The notes beneath the pieces are model-generated. The model was not told where the DNA came from and did not search any database. It was given only the letters and a program-made list of their open reading frames with translations. Positions 36,400 through 48,300 of a stretch of 64,000 bases of DNA are shown here, piece after piece (position 1 is the stretch's first letter; each line of letters starts with the position of its first letter). Source of the stretch: Eumeta japonica (taxonomy: Eukaryota > Arthropoda > Insecta > Lepidoptera > Psychidae); contig BGZK01000185.1 in the NCBI GenBank assembly GCA_005406025.1, forward strand, positions 186,001 to 250,000, in the 5' to 3' direction. Position numbers and translations under genes: made by a program.

Positions 36400-36815
36400 G
36401 CTAAACCAATTCTAAAAATTCCTTCGATATTAAGAAGTAAAATAAACCACATATTAAAATTTCATCTTGATTCGAATATGCTATTACATATTCTGAAACT
36501 TCTTGCACTCATCTAAAGCTATATTATTTTGATGTAATATAGCTTAAATTTTATTTTGATATTAGCATTTCTTCCGCTTTTGTTCAAATCAGAACTGTGA
36601 TCGGTAGCGAATCGAAATTGCATAAAGACGGGGAGCAGAATCAAAAGTTAAGACCAAAAGGGATCGAAATCGAGAATGGAACGAGTTCTTAATCGATAGT
36701 GGGACTAAAATTAGAATTGAGAGCGTGTCTGAAATAAAAAAGAGGAACAGTACTGAAATCAGAACCAAGAGTGGGACCGAAATCATGACTGGGACCAGAA
36801 TCGGAATCTACTTAC
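36400..36815 (+). repeat. Minisatellite-type dispersed repeat, copy 5
   Basis: CCAATTCTAAAAATTCCTTCG, AAAGCTATATTATTTTG, TTTTATTTTGATATTAGCA, TTTGTTCAAATCAGAACTG and GATCGGTAGCGAATCG, then an array of GGGACCGAAATCGAG units to 36815. Best preserved for the shared lead-in TATTTTGATNTTAGCA, which also starts the arrays of copies 3 and 4. Confidence 0.7.
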
Positions 36816-36869
36816 ACGCTTGTCTGCGACATGCATTAACGTGCAGCACGACTGTATTGAGATCTACTT

Positions 36870-37010
36870 AGATCGAGATCGAATTCGAATTGCAAGCGCG
36901 AACACGTTTGGAATCGAGTCGGGCACAAATTGACATCGAAAGCGGGACTGGTGTCAGAATCGGAAACGGGACACCAGTCGGAATCACGATTGAGAGCGTG
37001 GCCAGTTGAT
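36870..37010 (+). repeat. Minisatellite-type dispersed repeat, copy 6 (array only)
   Basis: GATCGAGATCGAATTCGAAT, AATCGAGTCGGGCAC, GAAAGCGGGACTGGTGTCAG, AATCGGAAACGGGAC and CGATTGAGAGCGTGG. Only the array part; about 55 bases of other sequence separate it from copy 5, so it may be the continuation of that copy after an insertion. Confidence 0.6.
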
Positions 37011-38279
37011 ATGCATTACGATTATTGATCCAATGCCCACGCGATCGGAGCCGAGGAGTGAAGATAACACTCTATAAAATCCAATCATTGACGTTCTAAA
37101 CAAGTGTAGACCTGCAATATAACGAATACCCCAACGGAGGTGGTTCAATTATGAAAATATACTTTTAGATACGGATAACGAAAAATGGAAATTCGTTGAG
37201 AGTATGGTGTTTGATTTCGTTTGATTTGATTCGTTAAAAATACAGTAGCCAAGAATAGAGTCAAACAATTTTGTAAATCATTTCCGTTAAACCAGAATGT
37301 TACGTCTCGCGATAGTCAATTCAAACTATAAGTGAATTGTAAAATTTCTGTAGGAAATATTCACAAATTTAATTATTTATATAAAAATAGAATTGGTACT
37401 TCAGTTTTGAAATTTACAAGGAACCAAAGATATAAATTAAAAGTGCTTTGTAATTTCTTAAATGCAGATTTTTTTTTTTTTTTTATATAAACAATGACTC
37501 AAAATAATTGAGCTTAACTCATGGAACACTTAGAGTCTTAGATAAAAGCTCTGATTTATGGTCACTGGAAAAAGAAAAAAAGTTGGTAAGAGTAAAATTT
37601 AAACTAAGTTTAACAAGTTAGTATTTTCTTTTTATGAAATAAATAAATACCAAACGACTTGGACTACTTGAGTGGAAAGTCTGTCTCCAAGTTGTAGTTT
37701 CCCTCTATTCCAAAATGTCAATACAATATAAGTGTCAATAAAGTAAAAAAGTCCATTACGGACAAAAGCGCACTTATGGCCTCTTCCACTACATCCTTCT
37801 TAACAGACTTTTAACAAAAAAGTCACTTTTGAAGTAATATTTGCTTTTAATGTCTTCATTTTAATGGTTGTTCGGGCTAATAATTATTAAAAGGATAACA
37901 TGGAACGTAAATTTTATTTTAAAAGCGACTTATTATTAAATCTCACCTTGAAAGAAGATGATGTAAGAGGCTCTTAGTGTAATAAAACGGACAATTTATT
38001 TATCATATTTACTTATCCTAAATCTAGCTCTGCATTGAAAATTAGTAATTAGGCAGTCGGTTGTGAAATAGTGTTTCATATCACAGAAGCGAATAAAATA
38101 TAATCTTATATTCACATTTCTAGTGTCAAGGTATTTTTATTATCCTTCGCTTTACATCTAATCTTAAATGGAATCATACGCTGATGTTATACAATGCGCC
38201 ACACAAACATTTCCAGGACTCGACTGCTTAATGGTAGAAAAAATGTTTTATTAATCTGATTCAAATCAAATTACATACG
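37011..38279. other. AT-rich non-coding stretch
   Basis: No gene, repeat family or structure recognised. A run of 16 T lies at 37470-37485. Confidence 0.5.
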
Positions 38280-38530
38280 GTCACACTTGCGCCTAACCCG
38301 AACGGCCTAACACGGTTTGCGCACGCGCACCGTCGTCGCACGCGCGTTATTACCCAGCGTTCGCTACGCCCGCCCGATATATCGAGCTTAATTAATTTCG
38401 GGCTCTGGCGCCATCCGTCACTCCCCGTCTGTGATTTTCATTTGCATTCGGCATCGACTCCACCTATAAATAAATGCCTTCCCACGTTTTGTTTGCGCCA
38501 AATTTTCCGCTCGTTGTTTCGAATAAAAAG
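38280..38530. promoter_or_regulatory. GC-rich island with TATA-like motif, candidate regulatory block
   Basis: GCGCACGCGCACCGTCGTCGC, CGCGCGTTATTACCCAGCG, GAGCTTAATTAATTTCGGGC, GATTTTCATTTGCATTCGG (an octamer-like ATTTGCAT) and CACCTATAAATAAATGCC. The TATA-like box at about 38463-38472 could belong to a promoter, but no open frame follows and no initiator is clear. An enhancer-type conserved element is the simpler reading. Confidence 0.4.
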
Positions 38531-40782
38531 CTTTTTAAATAAATTGTGCTATTAATGACGTTTGAAATGGAGCTTGAACAGAAAATAACAATGCATGTAA
38601 TATTAAAAAGAAAGAGATATTTTCAAAATACTCTTTGTTTTTACAGTATCTGCTGGTGACTGATTTAAATTATAAAGTTTATGACACATTCATAAAGTAG
38701 TGTTGAATAATCAATTTGAGGTAATTTCTTAAAAGACACTTTTTTTTAGATTATGTATCTTAATGTTTTGAGCTTGTGTTTTTAACTTTGCCTTATTTAA
38801 GTGTTTACAAAGTCAGAAAAGAGACTGATTTAAAATTTAACTATATTAAGAAGTTGGTTGATTCTTCTTCTAACCCTTGCCGTGTGAGTTAAAAACAAAA
38901 GATGCAGGCATAATTTTAGTCCAAATAGTAACAATTTCCTATGAAAATTTTGAAATTATTAACATTTTTAAAAGTTATTAAACAAGGTATCTCTGATGTA
39001 AAAAAACTTATTACCAACGTAGCACCAATTTATATATCGTAGCCGGTAGCTTTTGTTTACAAATATATATTTTCCGGAAAAAGTTATGAAAACATCTTTA
39101 AGTCAATTTTTATTTTCCGTAATTCTAATGACTACATTTTGGGACCTGCGATGTGTGTATCAAATTACCGCTGTCTGTCCCAAAGGATGTACTATCGGAA
39201 TATAGAGGCCGCGAGGTGTGTAGCAAAAGGATCCCTGTTTTTCTGCGCTTTTGTGTATACGAAAAAGCACACATGCTGAGTCTAATTTTATTACACCCTG
39301 AACCTCTCATCTCGGGACGGCTTCCCGCTATATGGACCGACGTTGGTAACGACTAGTTCAGGGCCTTAAGTCGTGGAAATCAATGTGAGAGACTTTTGTC
39401 TTGCGATAGATTCCAAACCTGAAACATCAGTAATTTGCAATATACCAGAACGCATAAATTTTTTACTTTTGATGGTGCAACATATGAAATTTTACGATCG
39501 ACCGATTCGTACTATACAAACAGGTCGAGCGGTGTTCGCGGTGCGATCTGATATGAAAGTGTTTCATTTATATAAACTGATAAATATTTAAAACAAAGAA
39601 GTGAAATATTTGAACGATCAACGGCGATAATAATTAAGCGTGCGTATAACACAAGCTGCAAAAGCCCACCGACTCTCTGGACCAATCGACTAGATATTAA
39701 TTGCTGAAAGCAAGAATGTAGTCTATTTTAAATATTTATTCATGCATATTTTACAAATTTCATTTTCTATATTTTGTTTCTTGTTGTTTTGTTCGGTCTT
39801 TACAAGATCACTGTAGTAGGTACCTATAATCATAATTTTTTGATACTCGATAGCTCTATGATCGTTCATAGCAAGCTAAGAGCTGCTACAAACCGTTGAT
39901 ACTGACTCGCTGAAAACGTATGTGAGTAACGGCTTAGCTTATTTTTCAAGGTGCGGAACAAGTTAAAAACTCATTGTTCGGTTTGCTTCTGGTACTTGAA
40001 AATTTAATTCCGATAGGTACCTTCTGCTTAACAACATCTCATTCGGCATATTAATATTGTAATTTTCGTATACACAAACAATTCTGGTACACTTCGTAGA
40101 AAAAAATATAAAATTTTAGTTACGACTCTTAACAAAAATACAGTGAAAATTACCTCATCATACCTGAAAGCATTATAATTTTATTTCGCTCGACACTGTG
40201 ACCGAATAAAAGTGTGAAGCTCGAACAAGGAGGTGCAATTAAAGGCTGGATCCCGAAGCGTCGACATCCGCCGTCGCGTGCGGCCCTCAAAATACGCTGA
40301 GGGTTCCTTCTGAAGTCGTTGAGGGGGCGCTAAACTCGCGGAATTAAACTAAATTGCGTGTTAGTTGCGTAAACTTTCAATCAGTGGTACAGCGGGGCTG
40401 TTGTACTTTAAGCGTTCGTTCTTTCATGGAACAACACCTTAAGATAAGGCTGGATCCAAATACTACGTTACACTTGTACTGTTTTTGCTTTTCTGTATAT
40501 AAAATTTAGGAACATATACCAATGTCTAACACATGTAGATAAAAAAATTAGTACAATTTATTGAAATTTTGCTATTTTTATATTAGGGGTAAACATTGTT
40601 GCATTTGATGAATACGAAATGAAAAGTCCTTATGAAAATGTAATTAATTGATATGTTTAAAAAAAAACTCAAAACATATCTCACTACGAAGACGAATTTG
40701 GATCTGATACAGTTTCATAAGTTCTGATGTCGTACTATTATGTCGTACTATTCGTACTTTATATAATCGATACTGACATTTA
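38531..40782. other. Mostly AT-rich non-coding stretch
   Basis: No gene seen. 39125-39590 is a little GC-richer with open frames on both strands (60-72 codons) that have no motifs. 40195-40340 is a GC-richer patch. GTCGTACTATT is directly repeated at 40729 and 40742. Confidence 0.4.
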
Positions 40783-40813
40783 CTTCAAATACTGTAATTT
40801 ACAGTATTTGAAG
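40783..40813. repeat. Perfect 15-base palindrome with a 1-base centre
   Basis: Left arm CTTCAAATACTGTAA at 40783-40797, centre T, right arm 40799-40813. It lies just upstream of the LINE relic. Confidence 0.95.
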
Positions 40814-40839
40814 ATTTACGCAGAGGATGTTAAAGTTTA

Positions 40840-41655
40840 TCAATCTATCAAGAGTAACAGATTGTCCGATTAAAATAAACAAATACAAATTTAAAACTCT
40901 TTTTAAAATGAAGTGGTTGTACGCGTTGTATGATACCGACCTAGATGAACTTTAGTCTATCAGGAATTTGGGTGTTATTTTCAATTGTAAACTATATTTC
41001 GATCTTCATATCGAAGTTATTGTAAATAAAGTATTCAGAATATATAGTTTTGTCATGTGACCTTGTATTGATTTTATTAGAACGTTAATATATTTACAGT
41101 TGTATCGTATTCTCATTCGATCAACTCGAGTAAGCTGCTCCAATTTGGAATCGACACTAGGAAAAATATTAAGACATCATAAAAATGGTTCAAAAAATGT
41201 TGTTAAGAGCAAAGCACTGCAGGCATTTTTGTGATTGAGAGACTTTATAGATTTATCTATTAGACAAATTTCATATCACAGACGTCGCCAGCTCGACGCT
41301 GTCATGTTGTACCACTTATATCGAAAAAATAACATGCTTGTAATAAAATGCTACAACCATACTATAAACTATAATGACAATTATAAAAATCATTTTAACG
41401 TTATCGACGTCATCAAATCGACTGTTAGGTCTCTCTTTCTTTTAAAAAGAGATGTTTTATAACTTTAAATTATACTTTGAATGGGTTATGATTAGACTCC
41501 TCTATATAATCAAATTATTAGCATCTAGATTTAGATATTTTTGAAAATCGTCATGATTCCCGACGTTGATTATACGCGTACAAGTAACTATGTGTACTTC
41601 CAATTTTCGTGTATTACTATTTGCCAACCCAAAGTTATAAATAAATAAATAAAAT
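40840..41655 (+). pseudogene. LINE ORF2 C-terminal fragment (jockey/CR1 type), decayed
   Basis: Translation in shifting plus frames gives NLGVIFNCKLYFDLHIEVIV near 40965-41025, which matches the conserved DLGV-x-D-x-L-x-F-x-x-H-I motif downstream of the LINE reverse transcriptase palm, followed by NKVFRIYSFV. Then come YLQLYRILIRST (about 41090) and, at 41235-41462, an Arg-rich stretch (HRRRQLDAVMLYHLYRK) like the RR-x-x-x-D-x-x-x-L-Y-K segment near the C terminus. The fragment ends in ATAAATAAATAAA (about 41638-41652), a LINE-type tail. No catalytic YADD region is present, so it is a 5'-truncated dead copy. Confidence 0.65.
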
Positions 41656-42209
41656 AAACGCCTACCGGAAAATTTACTATCAAATTCTTAGTTAGTTGAT
41701 TTAGCGCATTTTACGAATAATTTCATTGAAAGTAAATTTGATTGAGTACTGTTTTATAACTCAAAATGATTATTGCTCAATAAAAGTTAAGAATACTTGA
41801 ACTTTGAATTATATTAAGGATATTAAATTATTTTTATTGATACGCAACCGAATGAGTTGTCTAATAATGTAATTGAATTATGTACGCTTCACGTTTTTCA
41901 TTAACATTTAATTTAAAATACTAAGTTTATTTTACCCACGATCGACAGATACAGTGTACAGTGATAACTTGGTTCAGATGCATTCAGGTACATGTAATCA
42001 ATTTTAGTGGGTACATAATAATGCACATGAACGCTACACTGGTTTATTTTATCTGTTTCCATGACCTCATATGGTATCCTGTTCTGGTAGCACAACTCAA
42101 ATATTCATAGAATTTTCGTGATACAGAAATGAGCCGCTTGTGCCATTTACAAGCTGGAACCTTGCGTATCTCTTAGAGATAAGTTCAATGTAATTGAATT
42201 CATAATTCA
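41656..42209. other. AT-rich non-coding stretch between two LINE relics
   Basis: No gene seen. A 60-codon minus frame at 41913-42095 has no motif. Confidence 0.45.
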
Positions 42210-42850
42210 TATTTGAAAGCCTACTATATGTTAGGGCAAATTTAAAAAAAATCGAGAAAAATAGTGAACGACTATCGTATACGAATAGAATCGTTCCAAA
42301 AAGGAGCGACATCCATGACATTAACACTAGACATAGAAATGATCTTGCTGCTCATGAGACTCATCTAAGTAAAGTTAATAAAGTATTTAAAGGGATATGT
42401 GTGCGCTTTTATAAGATCCCAGCTGAAATTCAAAATTTGCCATTTGCTAAATTTTTATATAATATTTTATATAATATTATATAAAAATTTAGCAAATGGC
42501 AAATTTTATATAATAAAGTTTATGTAATACCGTGAGTATGAAGTTTTATATAATACCGTGTCGGAATATCTTAATAAAAAAAGCCCTTGAGATTGAACTG
42601 CTCGGCTATCAGATTACTTCATATTATTTTTAAATGTCGACTAAATTATTAATTACTCAATCCTTTGTATTGATGAGTAAAAATAGCAAGCCTTGAGTTT
42701 CTTGCCCATTCTTCACTAAATGAATTAGCATTTGGAATAGGTGGTAATGTAAAAAAGTATTTATTATTGACGTGGGTATTTCAAGTGTAATTTAATTAAC
42801 TACGAAACAAAAATATTTTTAGTTTTGATTTGATTTTGATTATATTCGAC
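42210..42850 (+). mobile_element. LINE 3' end with ORF2 tail (CR1/jockey type), copy B
   Basis: Translated pieces on the plus strand: RLSYTNRIVPKRSDIHD, INTRHRN, THLSKVNKVFKGICVRFYKI and IPAEIQNLPFAKF. This is the typical end of insect jockey/CR1 reverse transcriptase proteins (NTR, VRFYNKIP, LP-x-x-KF). The coding part is cut by a 35-base inverted repeat (42432-42507). The 3' untranslated part (CTGCTCGGCTATCAG, TTGCCCATTCTTC, TTTCAAGTGTAATTT, TACGAAACAAAAATATTTTT) matches copies A and C and ends in a short TTTGATTTGATTTTGA tail. 5'-truncated, not functional. Confidence 0.8.
42432..42507. repeat. Perfect 35-base inverted repeat, 6-base spacer
   Basis: Left arm 42432-42466, spacer TTATAT 42467-42472, right arm 42473-42507. 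All 35 positions pair. The left arm includes the LINE codons for NLPFAKF, so the right arm is an inverted copy of LINE coding sequence. Confidence 0.95.
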
Positions 42851-45800
42851 AATAATTTAGTACTCGACATAAAAATAAACTATGCTTGTATGTTAAAGGC
42901 GTAAATTCCTTTATGAATCTCTGTGTGCCCATCATCAATAAAATCCTTGTGGATGTATATAATTTACTCTTATATAAGTATAAAATCATTATTAAGCAAA
43001 CACTTAGCAAAAAAGGGTATTATACAATTTTCCATAATTAAGAAGATAAATTTCCATTGATATAACCAGCTCGACTTCTTTCCGGGTTGTTTCATTCTGT
43101 AATAGTTCTGTGTTTATTCTGGTTGGGTATAAAATTAGGAAAGAGCTAAGAATATAGCTTACGATGTCTGTCCTATGTCTGTATAAATTTATTCCTTCAG
43201 TCTTATTGAATACTCATTGTAGATTTTTTTATTTCTCCTCTCTTTCTCACACATAATTTCGCTAAGTCTGAGGCATTCGTCAGCAAAATACCATTTCCAA
43301 TTTTGGTTGCTCGTCTAAGTTGATATCCGATATTTCGTTTAGTTCTTCTCAAGTTTTGCTTTTTTGTCAATTGTTATTGTCTTCTGATACGCTTCTTAAA
43401 TTTAGTCTTAAGTAAATCATGTTAAACATTAGTAAACTTTTTATCACAAGCAACTTTATTTCTTGCGAGACTCTCTCTTAGTAGCACCAGCTATCTACTT
43501 CTTTTGAATTATTTATCTTTTCAGCTGCTAAAAATGCCTTATTAAACTTATCATTGCCGGCATTTACTACAGCAACAGATTGTGGCAACATTGCGCAAGT
43601 GTACAATTGTACATCAGCACAGCGAATTCATCAGTCGGCCTAATGTAACGTGAGCGTCAATGTTCTACATTTGAAATTTCACATTTATGATGAGACGTTT
43701 CGCATTTATTCTCAAAATAGAGCCTTTATATTATATTTTCATATGCTACCTTGTTTTCCTCGTTCCGTTCTTATTTTTGATTCTGTCGCTTTCGCGTTTC
43801 AGAGTTTTTTTCTTATTGCACCTTAATTCAAATTTTCAAATTTTATTCTTAACGACTGTAAAAATGTTCATACACTATTTAATTTCTACATATCTCTCCG
43901 ACTTAAAATATAATTGTTTGATCTGTGTATTGACATATAAATGGCGCAATATTTCATTAAAATGTACTTAGTTATCCTGTATTTTGCTGAAAATATTTTA
44001 TCTTAGGATTAAAATAATAGCGCAGACAAACTCAAGTGGAAATATTTTTTATTTCATATTAACAAAGTCGTCATATAAAAAAAAAAACTAGTGTCAGAAG
44101 ACGCCCGATAGAAGCAAGGCCCCTACGCATATTTTCCTTAAAGCAATTTTCGATGGCAATTTATTATCTTGTACTTTATATTTAAATTTATTCAATGCTA
44201 TGTTAACAATATGTTTATTAAGATATTTTATAGCTCTTTGAATGTATTTATGTTATGGATTTATATATAAATAATAAGGGTATTAACGAAGGAGTCACAA
44301 ATTCACTATCGCGTTGATCATCTAGAGCGCACCAACTATGCGCGGATAATATATGTGCGCGTAGATCTGTTTATGTGTTTTTCATGTGTGTATGTGTACA
44401 TGCATGCGTATGAGATTACGACGATATGCTATGTTATGTTATGTTATTATGATATAATTTTGGATTCGATTCCAAATAGGTAGAATAGAAATTTGAAAAA
44501 AAAATTGAGTAACGCAGATTTTAACATTGTACATATTGTACCTTTTACCATATTTATTTAACATATTTGTTTTTAGTCATTATTTATCTTTCACTTATCT
44601 CCTATATTTTCCGTTTTCATCTCCCCACCTTTTTGTAAGCAATATGAATGTTTTCTTTTAAGACGTTCTTTTCGTCGGTCGAACTCGAGATGAAGGACAG
44701 AGGGAGACGTGGACGAACGAGGTCAAAAAAACAATTGAAACTTCTGGAAGTGAAGAAATGTTCTATGGAGCCTACATCCTTTTTGGCAAGTTCTAAGAAA
44801 GGGTTCAGTGGTTGTGTGAACCTTAACTTCTTGCTTGCATCGATATCCAATAGATCCTAAGCTGCAAAGAATGTCAAGCATGAACGACGCCGGAGTAATG
44901 AACCCGAACATTATGCCTTCTACTGCTATATAGAGTGGGCATACAACTGAAACATTTAAATGCACCGTCTTTGTACAATAATCTCTGTTTCACCCATCAC
45001 CGTTATCCATCTCATATTACCATCCTAGATTAGCAGCGTTTTCTCTTACGACCTAACTTTACTTTTTTCCTTTTTATGCTCATTGATTATTATACTCAAT
45101 AATTTCACTTCCTTTGTATCCTTTCTTTTATTAACAGACACTAACCGAGCTAGACGCTATAAGCCTAGCCCCGCGATATCGTATCAATGCGTGGAAGTCA
45201 GATTTATGAGTTCATTCATTACAATAAATATAAAAGTCCCCTGATCTCTAATACGTAAAATATTGTCTGAACGATTTCTTTGGGCGGCAACTAATTGTAA
45301 CATTTGAATGAAACTCGTGATTTATCGTAGCCTGCTTATTGCTACTACATTGCAATTTAAAAGTAATATACTGAAGGCTGTTCGCGACTGTTTTTTACAC
45401 ACTGAAAGTGCGGTTGTTTCGCGTCCGAACTTACTTAAGTACTGACCTTTAAATCGGATTGTGTGATCATCTGATTATGTTTAAGCTCAATCACGCTGCC
45501 TCGGTACTTGGGCAATATCTTCTAAATCGTACCAAAACTGCATGCGCGCGGCATTGCCTCGCCATTCCTCCTCGCTCTCATGCGACGCCTTATCTGACCG
45601 ACAATAATCTCGTAAACATAGAGCCATCTTTATTATTTAGAATAATCAAAACACAAAATCTTGAGTATCCTGATGAGAAAATTAAACTTTCTCATTCCAG
45701 TCCATTTCGCGTGGCGTGCTTTCAATCAGTTGCTCGCATAAATAGCTACATTCCTTGTAGTTTTCGTTTTGCGAATACTAAGTATTGAAATAACATTCTC

Positions 45801-46775
45801 TGTAAACAAATTCTTATAAAAATAATTAAAAATATCTACTTTCATTACAAAACCTACCACATAGATACCTTTTGTAATGACAACATTAATTTTAATTATC
45901 AAAATAATATATCATTATTAATGAGATCGTTTTGGTCATTATAATTAGACTCGTTAGTATCATCTTATGTAATTTAATGCCATTTACTTACTTTGTGTTA
46001 TCCACCTCACCATTAACCACTACGGACTCCATGGGAAACGATCCTTGCGACATCTTGAAGTTATTGCAACTCATGCTGAGTGGAACTCATTTGGACCAGT
46101 GATACGTGTTTACAGTTTACATAATAAGTAATATGTATAACTGAATTTAAAAAAATATGTTAAAAATAATTATTATTATTCCCTTCTTTCTTATTTCAAA
46201 AATCAGTTTATTTCACTAAAGGTTTGTTTTGCCAATACAGACAAATAAAAATTTTTCGATAAGTCCAAATAAATATGATTTACGACGACACTACACCAAA
46301 AAAGTTAAAACGACCCGATAAAACAAGTCCTAAAGCCACTCCCGCACGTTGTCGGAACTTTGTGCGGACTGTTGTTGCACAAGGGCTTTCATTAAAACCC
46401 GGCCAGCGGAGTTCGAACGGCCCACCCTCGATCACTCTCCAACATCTCATGCAAATGAAATCAACTCGACGGGGACGGCTGATGGATGATACCATCCCGT
46501 GTTACTTAACACTCGCAATTAATTCTATATGTACTTATTCCTGCACTAATACCTTTTATTTTTAATCTTATTATGTGTTGTAAAATCTATATCTCATTAT
46601 ATTACAAAAAAAATCTTATAATATTGCATTTTTAGCCATATGACATAATAATAAAATGTAATTTCATTTCCCAAACACATGCTATATATCCATTTTCAAT
46701 ATCAGTGTTCAATTGGAACACAATTTGAATGCTAAGATAAATGAAACTCCTTCATTACGTTTTATTTAAAATAAT
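42851..46775. other. AT-rich non-coding stretch
   Basis: No gene seen. Minus-strand translation near 43400-43600 gives short Lys-rich pieces that I cannot assign. The 94-codon plus frame at 43687-43971 is hydrophobic low complexity. The frames at 44617-44965, 45459-45788 (109 codons) and 46275-46565 (96 codons) have no recognisable domain. Confidence 0.4.
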
Positions 46776-46780
46776 AGTCT
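46776..46780. repeat. Left target site duplication AGTCT
   Basis: AGTCT directly precedes the left LTR and recurs directly after the right LTR at 51344-51348, the 5-base duplication typical of Ty1/copia integration. Confidence 0.75.
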
Positions 46781-46886
46781 TGTAAAACTAATAATTAAAT
46801 TTCCCGCCTTTCCATAGTTATCTATTCTCCTCTGTGATCAGTGTCTGTATCTTTACACTCTATGATATTTCGTTATAAAGTCATCA
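46781..46886 (+). repeat. Left LTR of the Copia element
   Basis: Starts TGTAAAACTA and, if it ends just before the primer site, ends GTCATCA, giving TG...CA ends and 106 bases. Bases 46781-46869 align with 51254-51342 with two differences. It lacks an obvious TATA box; the very short length is unusual for insect Copia elements. Confidence 0.85.
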
Positions 46887-46900
46887 GGTTATGGGCCCAG
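46887..46900 (+). promoter_or_regulatory. Primer binding site, half-tRNA type
   Basis: GGTTATGGGCCCAG directly follows the left LTR. This is the sequence that Drosophila copia uses to pair with the internal (anticodon-side) part of initiator tRNA-Met rather than with the tRNA 3' end. Confidence 0.85.
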
Positions 46901-47066
46901 TAAAGCCAAAGTTGGAAATAACAGTGTTTACAAAGGACATCGTGTACATAAACACAAATTACAAAGTAAAAGTTTCGTGCCGGCGAAGTGGTAGTGTCCG
47001 ACATAACCTAAAAGCGGCGTGGTTCAGTTTTAACTAATCGTCAAGTCATTGAAAATACCAATTATC

Positions 47067-47447
47067 ATGGCTAGTAGCAATCCTCTGGCGCTTATTGAAA
47101 AACTAACAGGCCGAGAAAACTACAATACTTGGCGGTTTGCTGTGAAAACATATCTTCAACATGAAGAACTTTGGGAATGCATTGAAAATCCCAAAGACGA
47201 ACCAATTGACAAGAAAAAGGACATGAAGGCAAAACCCAAAATCATTTTGCTTGTCGATAGTATCAACTACGTACACATCCAAGAGGCAGAAACAGCAAAA
47301 GAGGTGTGGGACAACCTCTCCCGCGCTTTCGAAGACTCCGGGCTTACACGCAGAGTTGGCCTACTACGTGATCTCTGCACTACTACACTCTCTGGTTGCC
47401 AAAATATAGACGAATACGTGAGCAAGATAATGTCTACAGTCGCATAA
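47067..47447 (+). pseudogene. gag: Copia gag, N-terminal part (frame-broken)
   Basis: Starts MASSNPLALIEKLTGRENYN (47067; an upstream in-frame ATG at 47049 is less likely because family proteins begin close to this Leu-x-Gly-x-x-N-(Y/W)-x-x-W region). TWRFAVKTYLQHEELWECIE and AKEVWDNLSRAFEDSGLTRR are typical of Copia gag (UBN2-like region). It forms the RNA-binding particle shell. The frame ends after MSTVA at 47447, but the next frame continues the same protein without a gap, so a one-base change broke it. The next piece lies at 47497-48300. Confidence 0.9.
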
Positions 47448-48300
47448 ACTCCGAAACATAGGATTCAAAGTTGATGATGAGTGGCTTGGGACACTTTTGC
47501 TCTCCGGGTTACCTGAACATTATAAACCGATGATCCTCGCTATTGAAAGCTCTGGGATGAAAATTAGCGCAGACTCTGTTAAATCTAAGTTGCTCCAAGA
47601 AGTAAAATCTGAAAACAATAACTCTGCTTTTGCATCTGCTCATAGTTATCAAACTAAGAATGTGAAAAAGAAGTTCCACAAAGGTCCTAGATGTTTTCAA
47701 TGTAATAAATATGGACACAAGAGTCCAGATTGCAAGATAAACCCAAAAGAAAAAGTTGCAAAATCAAGTACTTCATATGCTGCCGCATTTGTCATCCCGT
47801 TTGACAACAACAGCTCTGCATGGTACATTGATTCTGGGGCAACCATGCACATGACAAGACATCAAAACCTTCTTCATAATGTACACTCACCACCTATAGA
47901 ACAAATAAAAGTGGCTAACAACAAAACACTCCCAGTGGGTAGCTCGGGTGATGTGACTATCAATGCATTAAATGGAGAAAATCAGTCAAATAGAATTCTA
48001 TTTACAAATGTCTTGTATGTTCCAGAACTTGCAGTGAATTTAATATCTGTACATCAGATTACTGAAAATGGTGGTCAAGTGAAATTTGATTCTAAAGGCT
48101 GTGTTATACTGAACAGACAAAATGTTATTGTAGCAACAGCAACAAAGGTTAACAACATGTACCGGCTCAACATGAATATTGGGTATGCTTGTATGTCTGA
48201 TGTTAAACAAGATGATATATTTCTATGGCACCAACGGATGGGCCATCTGAACTTTGACACTCTGAAGAAAATGAAAGGATGTTCTGAAGGATTAACATGA
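47448..48300 (+). pseudogene. gag-pol: Copia gag C-terminus, zinc knuckle, protease and pre-integrase
   Basis: The reading frame opens just after the gag frameshift. LLSGLPEHYKPMI is the end of the gag core. CFQCNKYGHKSPDC (about 47692-47733) is a CCHC zinc knuckle (C-x2-C-x4-H-x4-C) for RNA binding. WYIDSGATMHMT (about 47821-47856) carries the DSGA catalytic site of the aspartic protease. FLWHQRMGHLNFDTLKKMKG (about 48220-48279) is the GAG-pre-integrase motif. A TGA at 48298-48300 interrupts the frame, which continues in register into integrase; a C-to-T change of an Arg codon would explain it. Confidence 0.92.

Noticed and set aside
39125..39591. Three open frames near 39.1-39.6 kb
   Set aside because: Frames on both strands, short, no domain; slightly higher GC explains the openness.
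43687..43971. Hydrophobic 94-codon frame that could suggest a membrane protein
   Set aside because: T-rich DNA gives Phe/Leu/Ile-rich chance peptides; no homology recognised and no supporting context.
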